7,165 bases of DNA from Candidatus Aerophobota bacterium. Its GTDB lineage: Bacteria; Aerophobota; Aerophobia; Aerophobales; B3-G15. The notes under the pieces were generated by a model. That model worked only from the letters and a program-made list of their open reading frames with translations. It did not search any database and was not told where the DNA came from. Location of the stretch: assembly GCA_030607715.1 (NCBI GenBank), contig JAUWJM010000083.1:1-7165 (forward strand), read 5' to 3'. Positions 1-7,033 of the stretch are shown here, in pieces; the first letter of the stretch is position 1, and every line of letters starts with the position of its first letter. Both the position numbers and the translations under genes were made by a program.

Positions 1-3000
1 CACAACTATCCATATTGGCAAATATAGTGACCAGGTCTCCATTCTTATAAACCTTTCTATCTGGTGGAACAAGGTTTAAAGCCTCAAATTTAGGAGGAGT
101 TTTATCAGTTTTAACTGAGGCAACATTAGAGGAAATTGATTTAACTCCATTGGGATCTATAGCTCTTATCAGGTAATAATAAACTGTTGCATCAGATAAA
201 GGGCCATCTATCCAACTGGGAGGATAATGTTCTCCTCTTTTCACAGTTCCCCCTGATACAGGCTCAAAATCATAATCATAAGGAGTTAGGGAGCGATACA
301 CTGTATAGGAGGAAACATCATCCTCAGGAGATGAGGCAGTCCAGGTAAGATAAACCTTAGCATCTGATATAGCGGTTGCAGTTAAGTTAGTAGGAGTAGG
401 TGGAGGACCATTGTCAAGTTTAATATTAGGAACTACTGAGGTATAACTAATGTTACCTACCCAATCAGTTAACTTTACTCTAAAATCATAGGTGCCATCA
501 CCTAAGGTGGATGAATCCCAGGTAATCTCTGATGTTGCTCCTTTGTTCCATGTTCCCTGAGTTTGATCAGAACAGGTTGTCCAGGAAGATAGGCCAATGG
601 GTGAGTATGGTGAGTACTGTAATATAAAAGTAGTGACATCAGATTCAGAGGGTGATGTATCCTTAATCTTAAAGATAACCACTCCTGTAAGCACATCACC
701 AGATAAAGGTGATGTAATAGTAGCCGTTGGTGCAGTATTATCCAGGATAACTTTTACAGTAGATATAGATAAGTTACCAGCAGCATCAGATGCAGCAACT
801 GTAACTGTATAGGTAGAATCAGGTTGTTCGTTATCTAAAGATATAGTATAGGTAATGGTGTAGGTTTTATCATTGTTATCAGTAACATGCTCGGTATTGC
901 CACCAATACCATACCAGGAATCAACTGAGGAAAAGCTGGCTGATAGATGATAGCCTATAGCATCAAGGTATGCAGTTAAGGTTATTGTATCTCCATCTTT
1001 GTAAGCAAGTTTATCTTTTTGAATGGGAGCAATAAATGAAGGAGGTGTTCCATCAGTTGTGCAAGAGGCCTGGTTAGAGAAGGATGATTCATTGCCCTGG
1101 GAATCAATAGAGGTTACATAGTAATAGTAAACTGTAGCATCAGATAGGGAAGAATCAGTGTAATTTGGAGGATAAGGTGCCTCTCCTGGGGAGAAGGTGC
1201 CAATTGAAGAAAAGTTAATCGGATATCCAGGATCTGAGCGATAAATAATGTAGTGATCAACATCATCTTCAGGAGAGGAGGCTTGCCAGATTAACTTTAC
1301 CTTAGCATCTGATATAGCAGTTGCAGTTAAGTTAGTAGGAGTAGGTGGAGGACCATTATCCAGAGTTACAGTGTAAATGGGATTAGTATAGCCAATATTT
1401 CCGGCAATATCGGCTAATTTGCATCTAAAATCATATCCTCCATCACCAAGTGATGATGTATCAAAGGTAATTTCAGAAGTTGCACCTGGTATCCAGGTTC
1501 CTTGAGTTTGATCAGGACAAGTTGTCCAGGAGGATACACCAGTTGGAGTATACTCTAAGATAAAGGTAGTAACATCAGAATCAACATCACCTGTATCTTC
1601 AATTAAAAAGACTGTGGTTCCTGATAAGGTTACCCCTGATGAGGGAGAAGTGATACAAGCTGTAGGCTCTGTGTTATCCAAGGTAACACTTACAGAGGAG
1701 GTAGATTGGTTTCCTGCTGGATTGGTTGCTGTAATTACTACAGTGTAGGTGGAATCAGGTTTTAAGTTAAACTCACTAATATCATAGTAAAGAGAATAAG
1801 TGCTATCCCCCCAATCATCAAACCAATCAAGATTATCTCCCTGGCCATATTCAGAATCAACTTCAGAAAAATCACCAGAGATACCATAGCCTGAGTCATC
1901 CATATTAGCTATTATAGTAATTCTATCCCCATTTTTATAAAATGCTTTATCAGGGCTAAGAGGTTTCTCAAATATAGGAGGATCAAGGTCTATAGTGCAA
2001 TTAGAAATAGGGGAAGAAGATGTGCTATTATCGGCTGTATCCACAGCAGTAGCTCTTATAGAATAAATATGAGTTTCATCAAAACCAACAGGATTCCAGG
2101 GAACTCCAAATACATTTCCAGTAGCAGTAGCATCACTAGCTATTACCTGCCACTCACTCACAGGATGTGTAGCATCTAAGTATTCAAACTGAACAAAATC
2201 AAGACTAATATCAGTGGTATCAGCCTGGGCAGTAAGCTGGTTATTAAGACCAAATGTATGCCCGCTAATTATTAAAACTCCATCATCTTTTAAATTATAA
2301 GGAGCAGAAAGAGCAGTATTATCTATCACGCAACCTGTGAAAACTTGTGAGGGTATCACACTTCCCACAGCTACAGCACGAAAAGAATAGGTAACATCAC
2401 TGGAAAGAGCGGTGGTATTCCAATTAACCTCTGCTACATAGGATGCTGGAGGAATAGCAGTATAAGGGTCAGAACCAATTACCTGCCAGCTACCCAAGGG
2501 CTCAATCTTATATTCAAATCGAACCTCTGTAAGTCCAGAGAAATAGACTTGATTACAGGTTAAATCATTGTTAATTCCAAAGATATGACCGTTACTTAAA
2601 GAGACACCATCATCTTTTAAATCTGTAGGATTATAAAAATTCTGAGTATCATAAATAACAGTAATGGAATCAGGGCTTGCCTGAATATGAGAAGAGGAAG
2701 AAGGTGAAGTGGGATCATATAAATTATCAGTTGCTCTACACTCAATTGAATAAGTTGCCGGAGAGGTTGCCCCTGAGAGGACAAATACATACTCCCAGGT
2801 AGACCAATCTTCCTCAGTACTTGTATCGGTAACTCCAGTAGTAGTAAAGCTAACAATAATGGTTGGGCCGCTTAAATCGGTTACCTGAACTTCAACTTTT
2901 TCTACACCAACACCTTCTGTTCCATCACTTGCTGTTCCACTAATAGTCAAATTAGAGGTGTTGAATCTGGTCCCATCAGGGGGAGATGTAATTTGAGATG

Positions 3001-4561
3001 TAGGAGGCTGGTTATCGTAAATAATTGTGGCAGTATCTTCAGATGCACCGGTAGAATTTTCTACTGCATCCTTAGCTACTACTTGAATAAGATACTCTCC
3101 GCTAACATCGCTGGGAGAAGGAGTCCAGTCAAAACTCCAAAAAGACCAATCTCCACTGGGATTAGTAGGATTAAAAGATTCCCCATCAATAATTAGGATA
3201 ACAGAGGCTACACCATTATCATCAGAGGCAGCTCCAGTAATAGTTACCGGGATATTCTCTACATCAAACCAGGTAGTAGAGGTAGGGGGACTACTACTAT
3301 CAGTGATATCAGTAATACTTGTTGTAGGAGGAGTAGTATCTACCTCAATATGGCTGGTATAAGTTTCAGTATTTCCAGCATAGTTAGTTGCCCATATCTT
3401 ATAGGAGTAGGTGCCATCGGGAACAACCTCGCCAGTATCATTGGTTCCATCCCATTTGCACCAGTTAGTATCATTGGTGGCTGGCTCATCAAGATCGGGA
3501 TTATCAGGCCAGGGCTCAATATCAAAATTTCCAGCCATACCGGAACCGGCTCCATATAAAGCTCTTATAACAGTAGCTCCACTGCAAATTTTAATTTTAG
3601 TTTGCTCGGGCCAGGCTTCACTTAACTTAAACCAAAAAGTAGTAAAATCTTTGGCTCCATCGCCATTAGGAGAAAAGGGATTGATAAAGGGCATTTCTCC
3701 GGATTTATCTTCTCCTACTTCACTAATAAAAGGAGGCTGGGTATCCACTTCCACTGCATAAGTTTCCTCACAGCTATTACCGGCATCATCAAGGATGAAA
3801 ATACGGCAGGTATAGATTCCATCATCAACAGTAAGCTCATCAATATCCTTTCCATTCCAGGGAACAGAGTGGGCTTGACCTATATTTTGGGACTCAGCAT
3901 CAATTAAAGTTTTTACTATTATGTCATTGAAATCTCTAATCTCTACCCTTACTGTAAGATTGGAGGAAATATTGTCACAAAGCGTATAGGAAATAATGGT
4001 ATTATCTTGAACTCCATCATCATTAGGAGAAAATGGATTGGGATTTACCCCTAAACTCTTCACCTCAGGAGGGTCATGATCGGTAAAAGTGGTAAAATCA
4101 GCAGAGATTGAGTGAGAACCAGGATCAGTAGGGGAACCACCATCAAGATTACACTCTATAGTAGCCGTATCCCCAGATAAAAGCTCAAGTATATCACCAC
4201 CTGTTCCTGAACCATCACCCTCTTTAATGGTAAATCTTCCCCAGTAATAACCATCGTTAGGATTATCATCAGGGAAAGTGCCGTTATCATAGACAGGGAA
4301 AGTAATCCAATTTATAGCCGGAGGAGTATCATCATCAACAGTAGCAGTAGCGGATCCACCAACTTGAGCTCCCACATTCACCCGCACATAAACCACACTA
4401 CCCTTGTTGAAATTATCAGTCAATGTAGTTGTTGCGGGCGTTAAGCTCTCCACCAAGCCAAAGGTCACCACAGTTTCTACCGCCCCCCACCCTATCCTGA
4501 CAAAACCTACAGCAAGTAATAAAGCTATTATTCCTACTAATATTGCTTTTACTTTACCTAT
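1..4561 (-). CDS. Giant secreted multi-domain (FlgD-Ig / Ig-like / Fn3) surface protein, C-terminus beyond window
   Basis: The frame is open for 1,520 codons from the ATA at 4559-4561 to the left edge; I read every line and found no stop. Residues 3-27 are a signal-peptide-like segment (Lys, then a hydrophobic core [14 protein letters not shown]), so the protein is probably exported to the surface. Residues ~30-160 are beta-rich and unassigned. Residues ~164-273 and ~277-407 are FlgD-type Ig domains ([11 protein letters not shown] and NPFSPNGDG; later VPWNGKD and [18 protein letters not shown]). Ig-like domains lie at ~409-517 and ~518-638. Two copies of an unclassified domain lie at ~641-745 and ~757-858 (LKDDG, GHxFGxNNxLT, WQVIxSD). 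From 861 a three-domain block recurs (KNGD-type Ig, Ig, then Fn3 with [18 protein letters not shown] and [17 protein letters not shown]). The role is probably adhesion or scaffolding, by analogy. No catalytic domain is visible. No ATG, GTG or TTG lies in frame before the hydrophobic core; the first is GTG at 4469-4471, which would remove the signal. Confidence 0.9.
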   Translation of the reverse strand, partial: MGKVKAILVGIIALLLAVGFVRIGWGAVETVVTFGLVESLTPATTTLTDNFNKGSVVYVRVNVGAQVGGSATATVDDDTPPAINWITFPVYDNGTFPDDNPNDGYYWGRFTIKEGDGSGTGGDILELLSGDTATIECNLDGGSPTDPGSHSISADFTTFTDHDPPEVKSLGVNPNPFSPNDDGVQDNTIISYTLCDNISSNLTVRVEIRDFNDIIVKTLIDAESQNIGQAHSVPWNGKDIDELTVDDGIYTCRIFILDDAGNSCEETYAVEVDTQPPFISEVGEDKSGEMPFINPFSPNGDGAKDFTTFWFKLSEAWPEQTKIKICSGATVIRALYGAGSGMAGNFDIEPWPDNPDLDEPATNDTNWCKWDGTNDTGEVVPDGTYSYKIWATNYAGNTETYTSHIEVDTTPPTTSITDITDSSSPPTSTTWFDVENIPVTITGAASDDNGVASVILIIDGESFNPTNPSGDWSFWSFDWTPSPSDVSGEYLIQVVAKDAVENSTGASEDTATIIYDNQPPTSQITSPPDGTRFNTSNLTISGTASDGTEGVGVEKVEVQVTDLSGPTIIVSFTTTGVTDTSTEEDWSTWEYVFVLSGATSPATYSIECRATDNLYDPTSPSSSSHIQASPDSITVIYDTQNFYNPTDLKDDGVSLSNGHIFGINNDLTCNQVYFSGLTEVRFEYKIEPLGSWQVIGSDPYTAIPPASYVAEVNWNTTALSSDVTYSFRAVAVGSVIPSQVFTGCVIDNTALSAPYNLKDDGVLIISGHTFGLNNQLTAQADTTDISLDFVQFEYLDATHPVSEWQVIASDATATGNVFGVPWNPVGFDETHIYSIRATAVDTADNSTSSSPISNCTIDLDPPIFEKPLSPDKAFYKNGDRITIIANMDDSGYGISGDFSEVDSEYGQGDNLDWFDDWGDSTYSLYYDISEFNLKPDSTYTVVITATNPAGNQSTSSVSVTLDNTEPTACITSPSSGVTLSGTTVFLIEDTGDVDSDVTTFILEYTPTGVSSWTTCPDQTQGTWIPGATSEITFDTSSLGDGGYDFRCKLADIAGNIGYTNPIYTVTLDNGPPPTPTNLTATAISDAKVKLIWQASSPEDDVDHYIIYRSDPGYPINFSSIGTFSPGEAPYPPNYTDSSLSDATVYYYYVTSIDSQGNESSFSNQASCTTDGTPPSFIAPIQKDKLAYKDGDTITLTAYLDAIGYHLSASFSSVDSWYGIGGNTEHVTDNNDKTYTITYTISLDNEQPDSTYTVTVAASDAAGNLSISTVKVILDNTAPTATITSPLSGDVLTGVVIFKIKDTSPSESDVTTFILQYSPYSPIGLSSWTTCSDQTQGTWNKGATSEITWDSSTLGDGTYDFRVKLTDWVGNISYTSVVPNIKLDNGPPPTPTNLTATAISDAKVYLTWTASSPEDDVSSYTVYRSLTPYDYDFEPVSGGTVKRGEHYPPSWIDGPLSDATVYYYLIRAIDPNGVKSISSNVASVKTDKTPPKFEALNLVPPDRKVYKNGDLVTIFANMDSC
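98..1045 (-). repeat. Protein super-repeat unit 2 (three domains, 316 residues)
   Basis: Residues 1173-1488 repeat the plan of unit 1: [12 protein letters not shown] and YKDGD, then [13 protein letters not shown], then [18 protein letters not shown] and [14 protein letters not shown] third unit begins at residue 1489 ([13 protein letters not shown]) and is cut by the window edge, so the array continues to the left. The middle domains share SSWTTC, DQTQGTW and GATSEIT. Confidence 0.85.
354..412 (-). repeat. 59-bp near-identical intragenic repeat, copy A
   Basis: This stretch matches 1299-1357 at 58 of 59 bases (G/A difference at one site). It encodes the Fn3 start [18 protein letters not shown]. 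The spacing is 945 bp, or 315 codons, so the copies stay in frame. Confidence 0.9.
1046..1981 (-). repeat. Protein super-repeat unit 1 (three domains, 312 residues)
   Basis: Residues 861-1172 of the surface protein. It begins [12 protein letters not shown] then YKNGD, continues into an Ig-like domain that starts near [13 protein letters not shown], and ends in an Fn3 domain ([18 protein letters not shown] through GNESSFSNQ). The same order of three domains recurs directly downstream. Confidence 0.85.
1299..1357 (-). repeat. 59-bp near-identical intragenic repeat, copy B
   Basis: Partner of 354-412. DNA identity this high, including synonymous positions, inside otherwise divergent domain copies suggests recent duplication or gene conversion between super-repeat units. 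Confidence 0.9.
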
Positions 4562-4586
4562 TGCTTTTCAACCTTTCCCTTTCCTT
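4469..4586 (-). promoter_or_regulatory. Problematic translation-start region of the giant surface protein
   Basis: On the minus strand a purine-rich, Shine-Dalgarno-like stretch (AAGGAAAGGGAAAGG, 4572-4586) precedes TTG at 4569-4571 and ATA at 4559-4561. In the protein's frame a TGA stop lies at 4568-4570 and the only start-like codon before the hydrophobic core is ATA. ATA would sit 10 nt after AAAGG. The TTG is one base out of frame: removing one A from the AAAA run (4565-4568) would give M-K-A-I-G-K-V-K, a normal signal-peptide beginning. Possible readings are a rare ATA start, an indel in the A run, or a GTG start at 4469-4471 without signal. The region overlaps the last codons of the broken hepT, whose stop is TAA at 4554-4556. 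Confidence 0.55.
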
Positions 4587-4911
4587 GATTTCCAATACTT
4601 TCCTTTTTAATTCAAAGATTTCTTCTTTAGCAACTTTCCATGTTAGTTTTAAATCAACGCCGAAGTACTCATGAATAAGAATATCTCTCATCCCAGCTAT
4701 CTGCTTCCAAGGAACATCAGGATATCTATATCTTTATCTCTACCGGAATGTTCTTAACAGCCTCTCCAATAATTTCAATTCTCCTAATAACAGCATCCTG
4801 GAGTTGTAATGAATTAAAAAACTCATTTTTTGTTATTCCTTCTATGTATTTCTCAATTTGCTCTATACACTCCAGTATGTGCTCAATAAAAATCTTAGGG
4901 TCTTTTTTCAC
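4554..4911 (-). pseudogene. hepT: HepT-like HEPN (DUF86) toxin gene, split by a +1 frameshift
   Basis: HepT toxins are HEPN ribonucleases neutralised by AMPylation by their MntA partner. The gene starts with GTG at 4909-4911, in a 4-base GTGA overlap with the upstream nucleotidyltransferase stop and with AAAAGGT just ahead, so it is translationally coupled. The first 61 codons (MKKDPKIFIEHILE through [18 protein letters not shown]) end at TAG 4726-4728. The rest of the family sequence continues in another frame from 4727 to TAA at 4554-4556: [15 protein letters not shown], then [20 protein letters not shown]. Removing one base near 4728-4731 restores a 118-residue protein of normal length carrying the HEPN R-X4-H-X-Y motif (RDILIHEY; R75, H80, Y82 in the repaired numbering). 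As sequenced, the product lacks this catalytic and AMPylation motif and should be inactive, unless the base is a sequencing error. Its 3' end overlaps the start region of the surface protein. Confidence 0.9.
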
Positions 4912-5195
4912 AAAATTACCTTTTGCTCATTTAAAATTATCTCCTTGAGAAGGGGATGTAAAGAATCATAGGTAAGTACATCCACTTTTCTTCCCAGCAA
5001 CTCCTCTAATTCTATTTTAAGCCCTGCAAGATCAAGAAGACTCTTTTCACCCCTAAATTCTACTAAGAGGTCTATATCACTGCTCTCCCTCATTTCTCCT
5101 ATCACAAAAGAACCAAATATTGCCGCTTTTACCACGTCATACTGTCGTAGAATAGGAAGAATTTTTCTTCTTATCTCTTCAATATGCGTCTCCAT
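4908..5195 (-). CDS. mntA: MntA-type minimal nucleotidyltransferase (type VII antitoxin)
   Basis: This is a 95-residue minimal nucleotidyltransferase of the pol-beta fold. The family transfers AMP from ATP to a tyrosine of its HEPN toxin. The signature G28-S29-X10-D40-I-D42 is complete (AIFGSFVIG then SSDIDLLVEF), and the third acidic residue is D72 in RKVDVLTYD, so all catalytic positions appear present. The start is ATG at 5193-5195, preceded by a strong GGAGGTGAT ribosome site. The stop overlaps the hepT start, the classic antitoxin-toxin arrangement. The antitoxin looks functional although its partner is frameshifted, as expected when a toxin is lost first. Assignment by motif and partner is strong; in vivo activity is inference. 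Confidence 0.93.
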   Translation of the reverse strand: METHIEEIRRKILPILRQYDVVKAAIFGSFVIGEMRESSDIDLLVEFRGEKSLLDLAGLKIELEELLGRKVDVLTYDSLHPLLKEIILNEQKVIL

Positions 5196-5200
5196 ACTTC

Positions 5201-5209
5201 ATCACCTCC
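5201..5209 (-). promoter_or_regulatory. Strong Shine-Dalgarno site of mntA
   Basis: The minus strand reads GGAGGTGAT, five bases ahead of ATG 5193-5195. It is the best ribosome site in the window and supports this start. A TATAAA at 5221-5226 could be a -10 box, but I see no convincing -35. Confidence 0.8.
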
Positions 5210-5293
5210 CCATAGTTGAGTTTATAGCTACTCCCATACTCAGGTAGAAATTTAACTCATCAAATCTAAATCAAAAACATCTTTCAAGTATCC

Positions 5294-5350
5294 TGTCAAC
5301 CCTTTAGGGTTAACAATTGATTTGTCAACCCCTTAGGGTTAATAATTGAT
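5294..5350. repeat. Two tandem palindromic 28-bp repeats
   Basis: Copy 1 (5294-5321) and copy 2 (5323-5350) differ at two positions and are separated by one base. Each begins TGTCAACCC and ends AATTGAT. Copy 1 is centred on a near-perfect palindrome (GTCAACCCT TT AGGGTTAAC); copy 2 has C for the first central T and keeps the arms AACCC and GGGTT. On the minus strand each unit carries TTGACA, a consensus -35 hexamer, but no good -10 follows at 17 bases. No T-run follows, so these are not ordinary terminators. Copy 2 supplies the last codons and the stop of the satD remnant. Confidence 0.85.
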
Positions 5351-5988
5351 CTTACTTTGGAAAACTGTCAAAAGTTTTTCCACGCTTTCTTCTGCTTCAA
5401 GAATAGCTTCATATTTTGCTACCCTAAGGCTCTTAATTATCGCTTGTCTAGAAACACCTTCCTTCACAGCTACCTTCTCTAATGTTCCCAACTTCTTATA
5501 TAGCCAGTATCTTCTATAATGGATTTCTTTCCAATCTCTTTGAATAACCTCCATTAATAGGATAATCATGTTAACTGAGGTATCTAAAATAAAGTTTCCA
5601 GTATTATAAACAAGGAATTTTTTTTCTTCTTTAGCTACCTCAATAGCCTTTCGAGCACGATGGAAGCATTCTCCATCCATAGAACTGGTGGTTTTGGCAA
5701 TTGGGGTAGAAAGTATTCCTGCACCAATTCCAAAACGAGTTCTCCAGGGGGAAAGCGCCTCTTTCCACTGTCTTGCTAAATCAAAACTTGTCTTAATTTC
5801 AGCTATAAGCCCCTAAAATTCATCTCCCGTAGTAAAGTTAAAAGGGACAACAATGTAGGGGGTCTAAACTCTTCATTAACCTTACTCATTGCCCCCTGGA
5901 CTTTCTCTTGCAAAACAGCCTTATTATCTACTTTTTTAGAAGATATCAAATCCCCAGTAATAACTATATAAATGCTATTCTCTTTCAC
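5339..5988 (-). pseudogene. satD: SatD-family gene broken by a frameshift and an amber codon
   Basis: The N-terminus (GTG 5986-5988; MKENSIYIVITGDLISSKKV) matches the start of the SatD family, first named from the Streptococcus mutans sat operon; its biochemical role is unclear. The frame shifts at the C5 run (5858-5862 on the plus strand as GGGGG): adding one C joins EEFRP to PYIVVPFNFTTGDEF. The family motif GDEFQGL then reads GDEF-stop-GL, because CAG has become TAG (5813-5815). The remaining frame is open to TAA 5339-5341: RTRFGIGAG, MDGECFHRARKAI, and a C-terminal helix-turn-helix-like segment (TLEKVAVKEGVSRQAIIKS). The repaired length is about 215 residues, normal for the family. It starts six bases after the upstream nucleotidyltransferase stop, so the two were probably co-transcribed. 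An independent restart at ATG 5678-5680 could still yield the 113-residue C-terminal part. Confidence 0.88.
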
Positions 5989-5994
5989 TTGCGC

Positions 5995-6450
5995 TCACAA
6001 AATACCTTCCTCTTTAATCTGTTCCAGCAAAATCTCGTTATGACGATTCTGGTAATATTTTTGATCCAGATACTTTGACATAATCTTGACCTCACTGTGG
6101 ATACGCTTTAGCTCATCCCTGGAGTATAAAATAATCCCTTCTTTAATAATGTTGTAGTAGAGCCTTAAGGGAGCATCATTTAAAATAACAAGGCCTACTC
6201 TCTCACAGCCAAGAATACTACATACTTTAACAATTAAGCGAAGACGAAGGCTAAACCTTTCTTTTTTATCCAGTCTTTCATCAAGGTAGAGGGCTATATC
6301 CACATCGCTTAAAGGAAAAAATCTTCCTTTAACTTGAGAGCCAAAAATATATACCAGGATAACCTCTTTTATCTCTTTAAAAAAATCCTCAAGTCTTCTC
6401 TTATGTTCCTCCGTTAAAACTATATTTTTACCTCTTTTTTCTCTCAGCAT
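5995..6450 (-). CDS. MntA-like nucleotidyltransferase without HepT partner, third catalytic Asp replaced
   Basis: The protein has 151 residues, starting at ATG 6448-6450 with AAGAAGGGG close upstream. It carries the nucleotidyltransferase motif G37-S38-X10-D49-V-D51 (YIFGSQVKG then LSDVDIALYLDE). The C-terminal part (LVILNDAPLRLYYNIIKEG, SRDELKRIHSEVKIMSKYLD) resembles the longer MntA antitoxin subfamily. That subfamily normally has VD-L-V before LN; here it is R84-V85-G86-L87-V88, so the third acidic residue appears changed to Gly (codon GGC at 6193-6195, one base from GAC). AMP transfer may therefore be lost. No HEPN gene flanks it: downstream is the satD remnant, six bases away, and upstream is a non-coding stretch. 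It could be an orphan antitoxin with an inactive centre, or a binding-only protein. Family call firm; function inferred. Confidence 0.88.
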   Translation of the reverse strand: MLREKRGKNIVLTEEHKRRLEDFFKEIKEVILVYIFGSQVKGRFFPLSDVDIALYLDERLDKKERFSLRLRLIVKVCSILGCERVGLVILNDAPLRLYYNIIKEGIILYSRDELKRIHSEVKIMSKYLDQKYYQNRHNEILLEQIKEEGIL

Positions 6451-6488
6451 TTTCCCCTTCTTAGTAAAAGAAAATGTAATTATTCAGC

Positions 6489-6518
6489 CACGAATTTACA
6501 CGAATAGACACAAATGTT
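6489..6518. repeat. Three imperfect tandem 10-bp units
   Basis: The units CACGAATTTA, CACGAATAGA and CACAAATGTT follow each other without gaps. On the minus strand this reads as alternating 'GTGT...TTCGTG' phrases. From memory, similar phrases recur between genes in many environmental bacterial genomes; this was not searched. Confidence 0.55.
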
Positions 6519-6576
6519 ATTAATTGCGGAAAGAGAAAAATTGAATACCAAAGAATTATTAAATAATTATTCACCG

Positions 6577-6610
6577 CAGGTTTATCCAACGGGGTAAAAA
6601 GACAAACCTG
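6577..6610. repeat. 7-bp inverted repeat with 20-nt loop
   Basis: CAGGTTT (6577-6583) and AAACCTG (6604-6610) are perfect complements. The loop contains CCAACGGGGT. There is no T-run beside it, so it is not a clear terminator. It may be a remnant of a dispersed repeat. Confidence 0.4.
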
Positions 6611-6721
6611 AATAGTTAAAAGAAAATTTAGCCTGGAAAGTTATATCCTCTATCTCTTTTATTTTACAGATAAGATGGGCAAATGTCAAATAAATGCGAA
6701 TATAAGAAGTAAGACAAATTC

Positions 6722-6958
6722 TTGTCATTCTATCCCATTAATTCTGAAAAACAAAAACTTAATCTTACTCTTGTCTTAGAAAATAAAAGAATTTATGGAG
6801 AGGATGCTGAGGGTGGTATCAAACATATTCACCCCTTTAAAAACCCCGAAATACATAAACATACTATTACTCCTCCATCTCTGGAGAACTTTTTGACAAA
6901 GGTTCAAAAAATACTTAGAGGAAAAGAAACTTATATAAGAAAGATTATGTTCTGGTAA
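6722..6958 (+). CDS. Small protein of unknown function (possibly TumE-like or N-terminally truncated)
   Basis: The frame gives 78 residues from TTG 6722-6724 to TAA 6956-6958, and is followed 10 bases later by a strong terminator, which supports a real gene. The composition looks coding: LNLTLVLENKRIYGEDAEGG, then HIHPFKNPEIHKHT, then a helical tail SLENFLTKVQKILRGK. The His-rich HIHPF...H segment followed by an SLEXFL helix recalls small DUF6516/TumE-like proteins, but I cannot assign it. The start is uncertain: the ribosome site is weak (AAGAAG), and an in-frame TAA at 6710-6712 is preceded by an in-frame ATG (6691-6693), so a longer N-terminus may have been lost by a nonsense change. The opposite strand also has a 63-codon frame, which I take as a shadow. 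Confidence 0.5.
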   Translation: MSFYPINSEKQKLNLTLVLENKRIYGEDAEGGIKHIHPFKNPEIHKHTITPPSLENFLTKVQKILRGKETYIRKIMFW

Positions 6959-6968
6959 GAAACCCAAT

Positions 6969-7001
6969 AAAAAAGGGAAGCTAATTTAGCTTCCCTTTTT
7001 T
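6969..7001. terminator. Strong bidirectional intrinsic terminator
   Basis: Two perfect 15-bp arms (AAAAAAGGGAAGCTA at 6969-6983 and its complement at 6987-7001) enclose a 3-base loop. The A/T ends give a U-run on both strands. It closes the plus-strand gene ending at 6958 and can back up the minus-strand gene entering from the right. Confidence 0.93.
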
Positions 7002-7033
7002 ATTATAAAATGGAGGATAAACTCTACGGGGAT

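Larger units (their letters stand above)
6451..6721. other. Non-coding divergent region between the NTase and the small plus-strand gene
   Basis: No frame here looks coding. It separates two divergent genes and so should hold both promoters. Candidates are weak: on the plus strand TTTACA followed 17 bases later by TCAAAT, or TATAAG near 6700 without a -35. It contains three tandem ~10-bp units (6489-6518), a short palindrome AATTATT-A-AATAATT near 6553, and an inverted repeat CAGGTTT...AAACCTG (6577-6583 and 6604-6610). Confidence 0.6.

Noticed and set aside
597..812. Plus-strand open frame of 71 codons (and similar plus-strand frames at 2993-3196, 3350-3559, 3411-3761, 4404-4610)
   Set aside because: They lie antisense to the continuous minus-strand surface-protein gene, show no family features and no ribosome sites, and are shadows of its repetitive coding.
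2617..2856. Minus-strand frame of 79 codons rich in Leu/Ile (also 502-699 and 3340-3555)
   Set aside because: These are in a different minus frame from the surface-protein gene, which reads through without stops; the Leu-rich products are frame-shadow artefacts, not membrane proteins.
4715..4740. Programmed frameshift making full HepT
   Set aside because: There is no slippery heptamer or stimulating hairpin evident at the TATATC site, and HepT proteins are not known to need frameshifting; a simple indel explains it.
4748..4948. Plus-strand 66-codon frame with hydrophobic N-terminus
   Set aside because: It is antisense to hepT and mntA, both clearly recognisable by motif; there is no independent support.
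5323..5329. TTGACA as the -35 box of a mntA promoter
   Set aside because: Neither copy has a recognisable -10 at 16-18 bases on the minus strand; the hexamer belongs to the palindrome flank.
5294..5350. CCCTTTAGGGTT resembling telomere repeats, or a two-unit CRISPR
   Set aside because: Only two units with a one-base gap and no spacers; the telomere-like string arises from the palindrome AACCCT/AGGGTT.
6776..6967. Minus-strand 63-codon frame opposite the small plus-strand gene
   Set aside because: It lacks a good ribosome site and has Phe/Ser-rich low-information composition; the plus-strand frame has charged, conserved-looking motifs and the terminator placement fits it.
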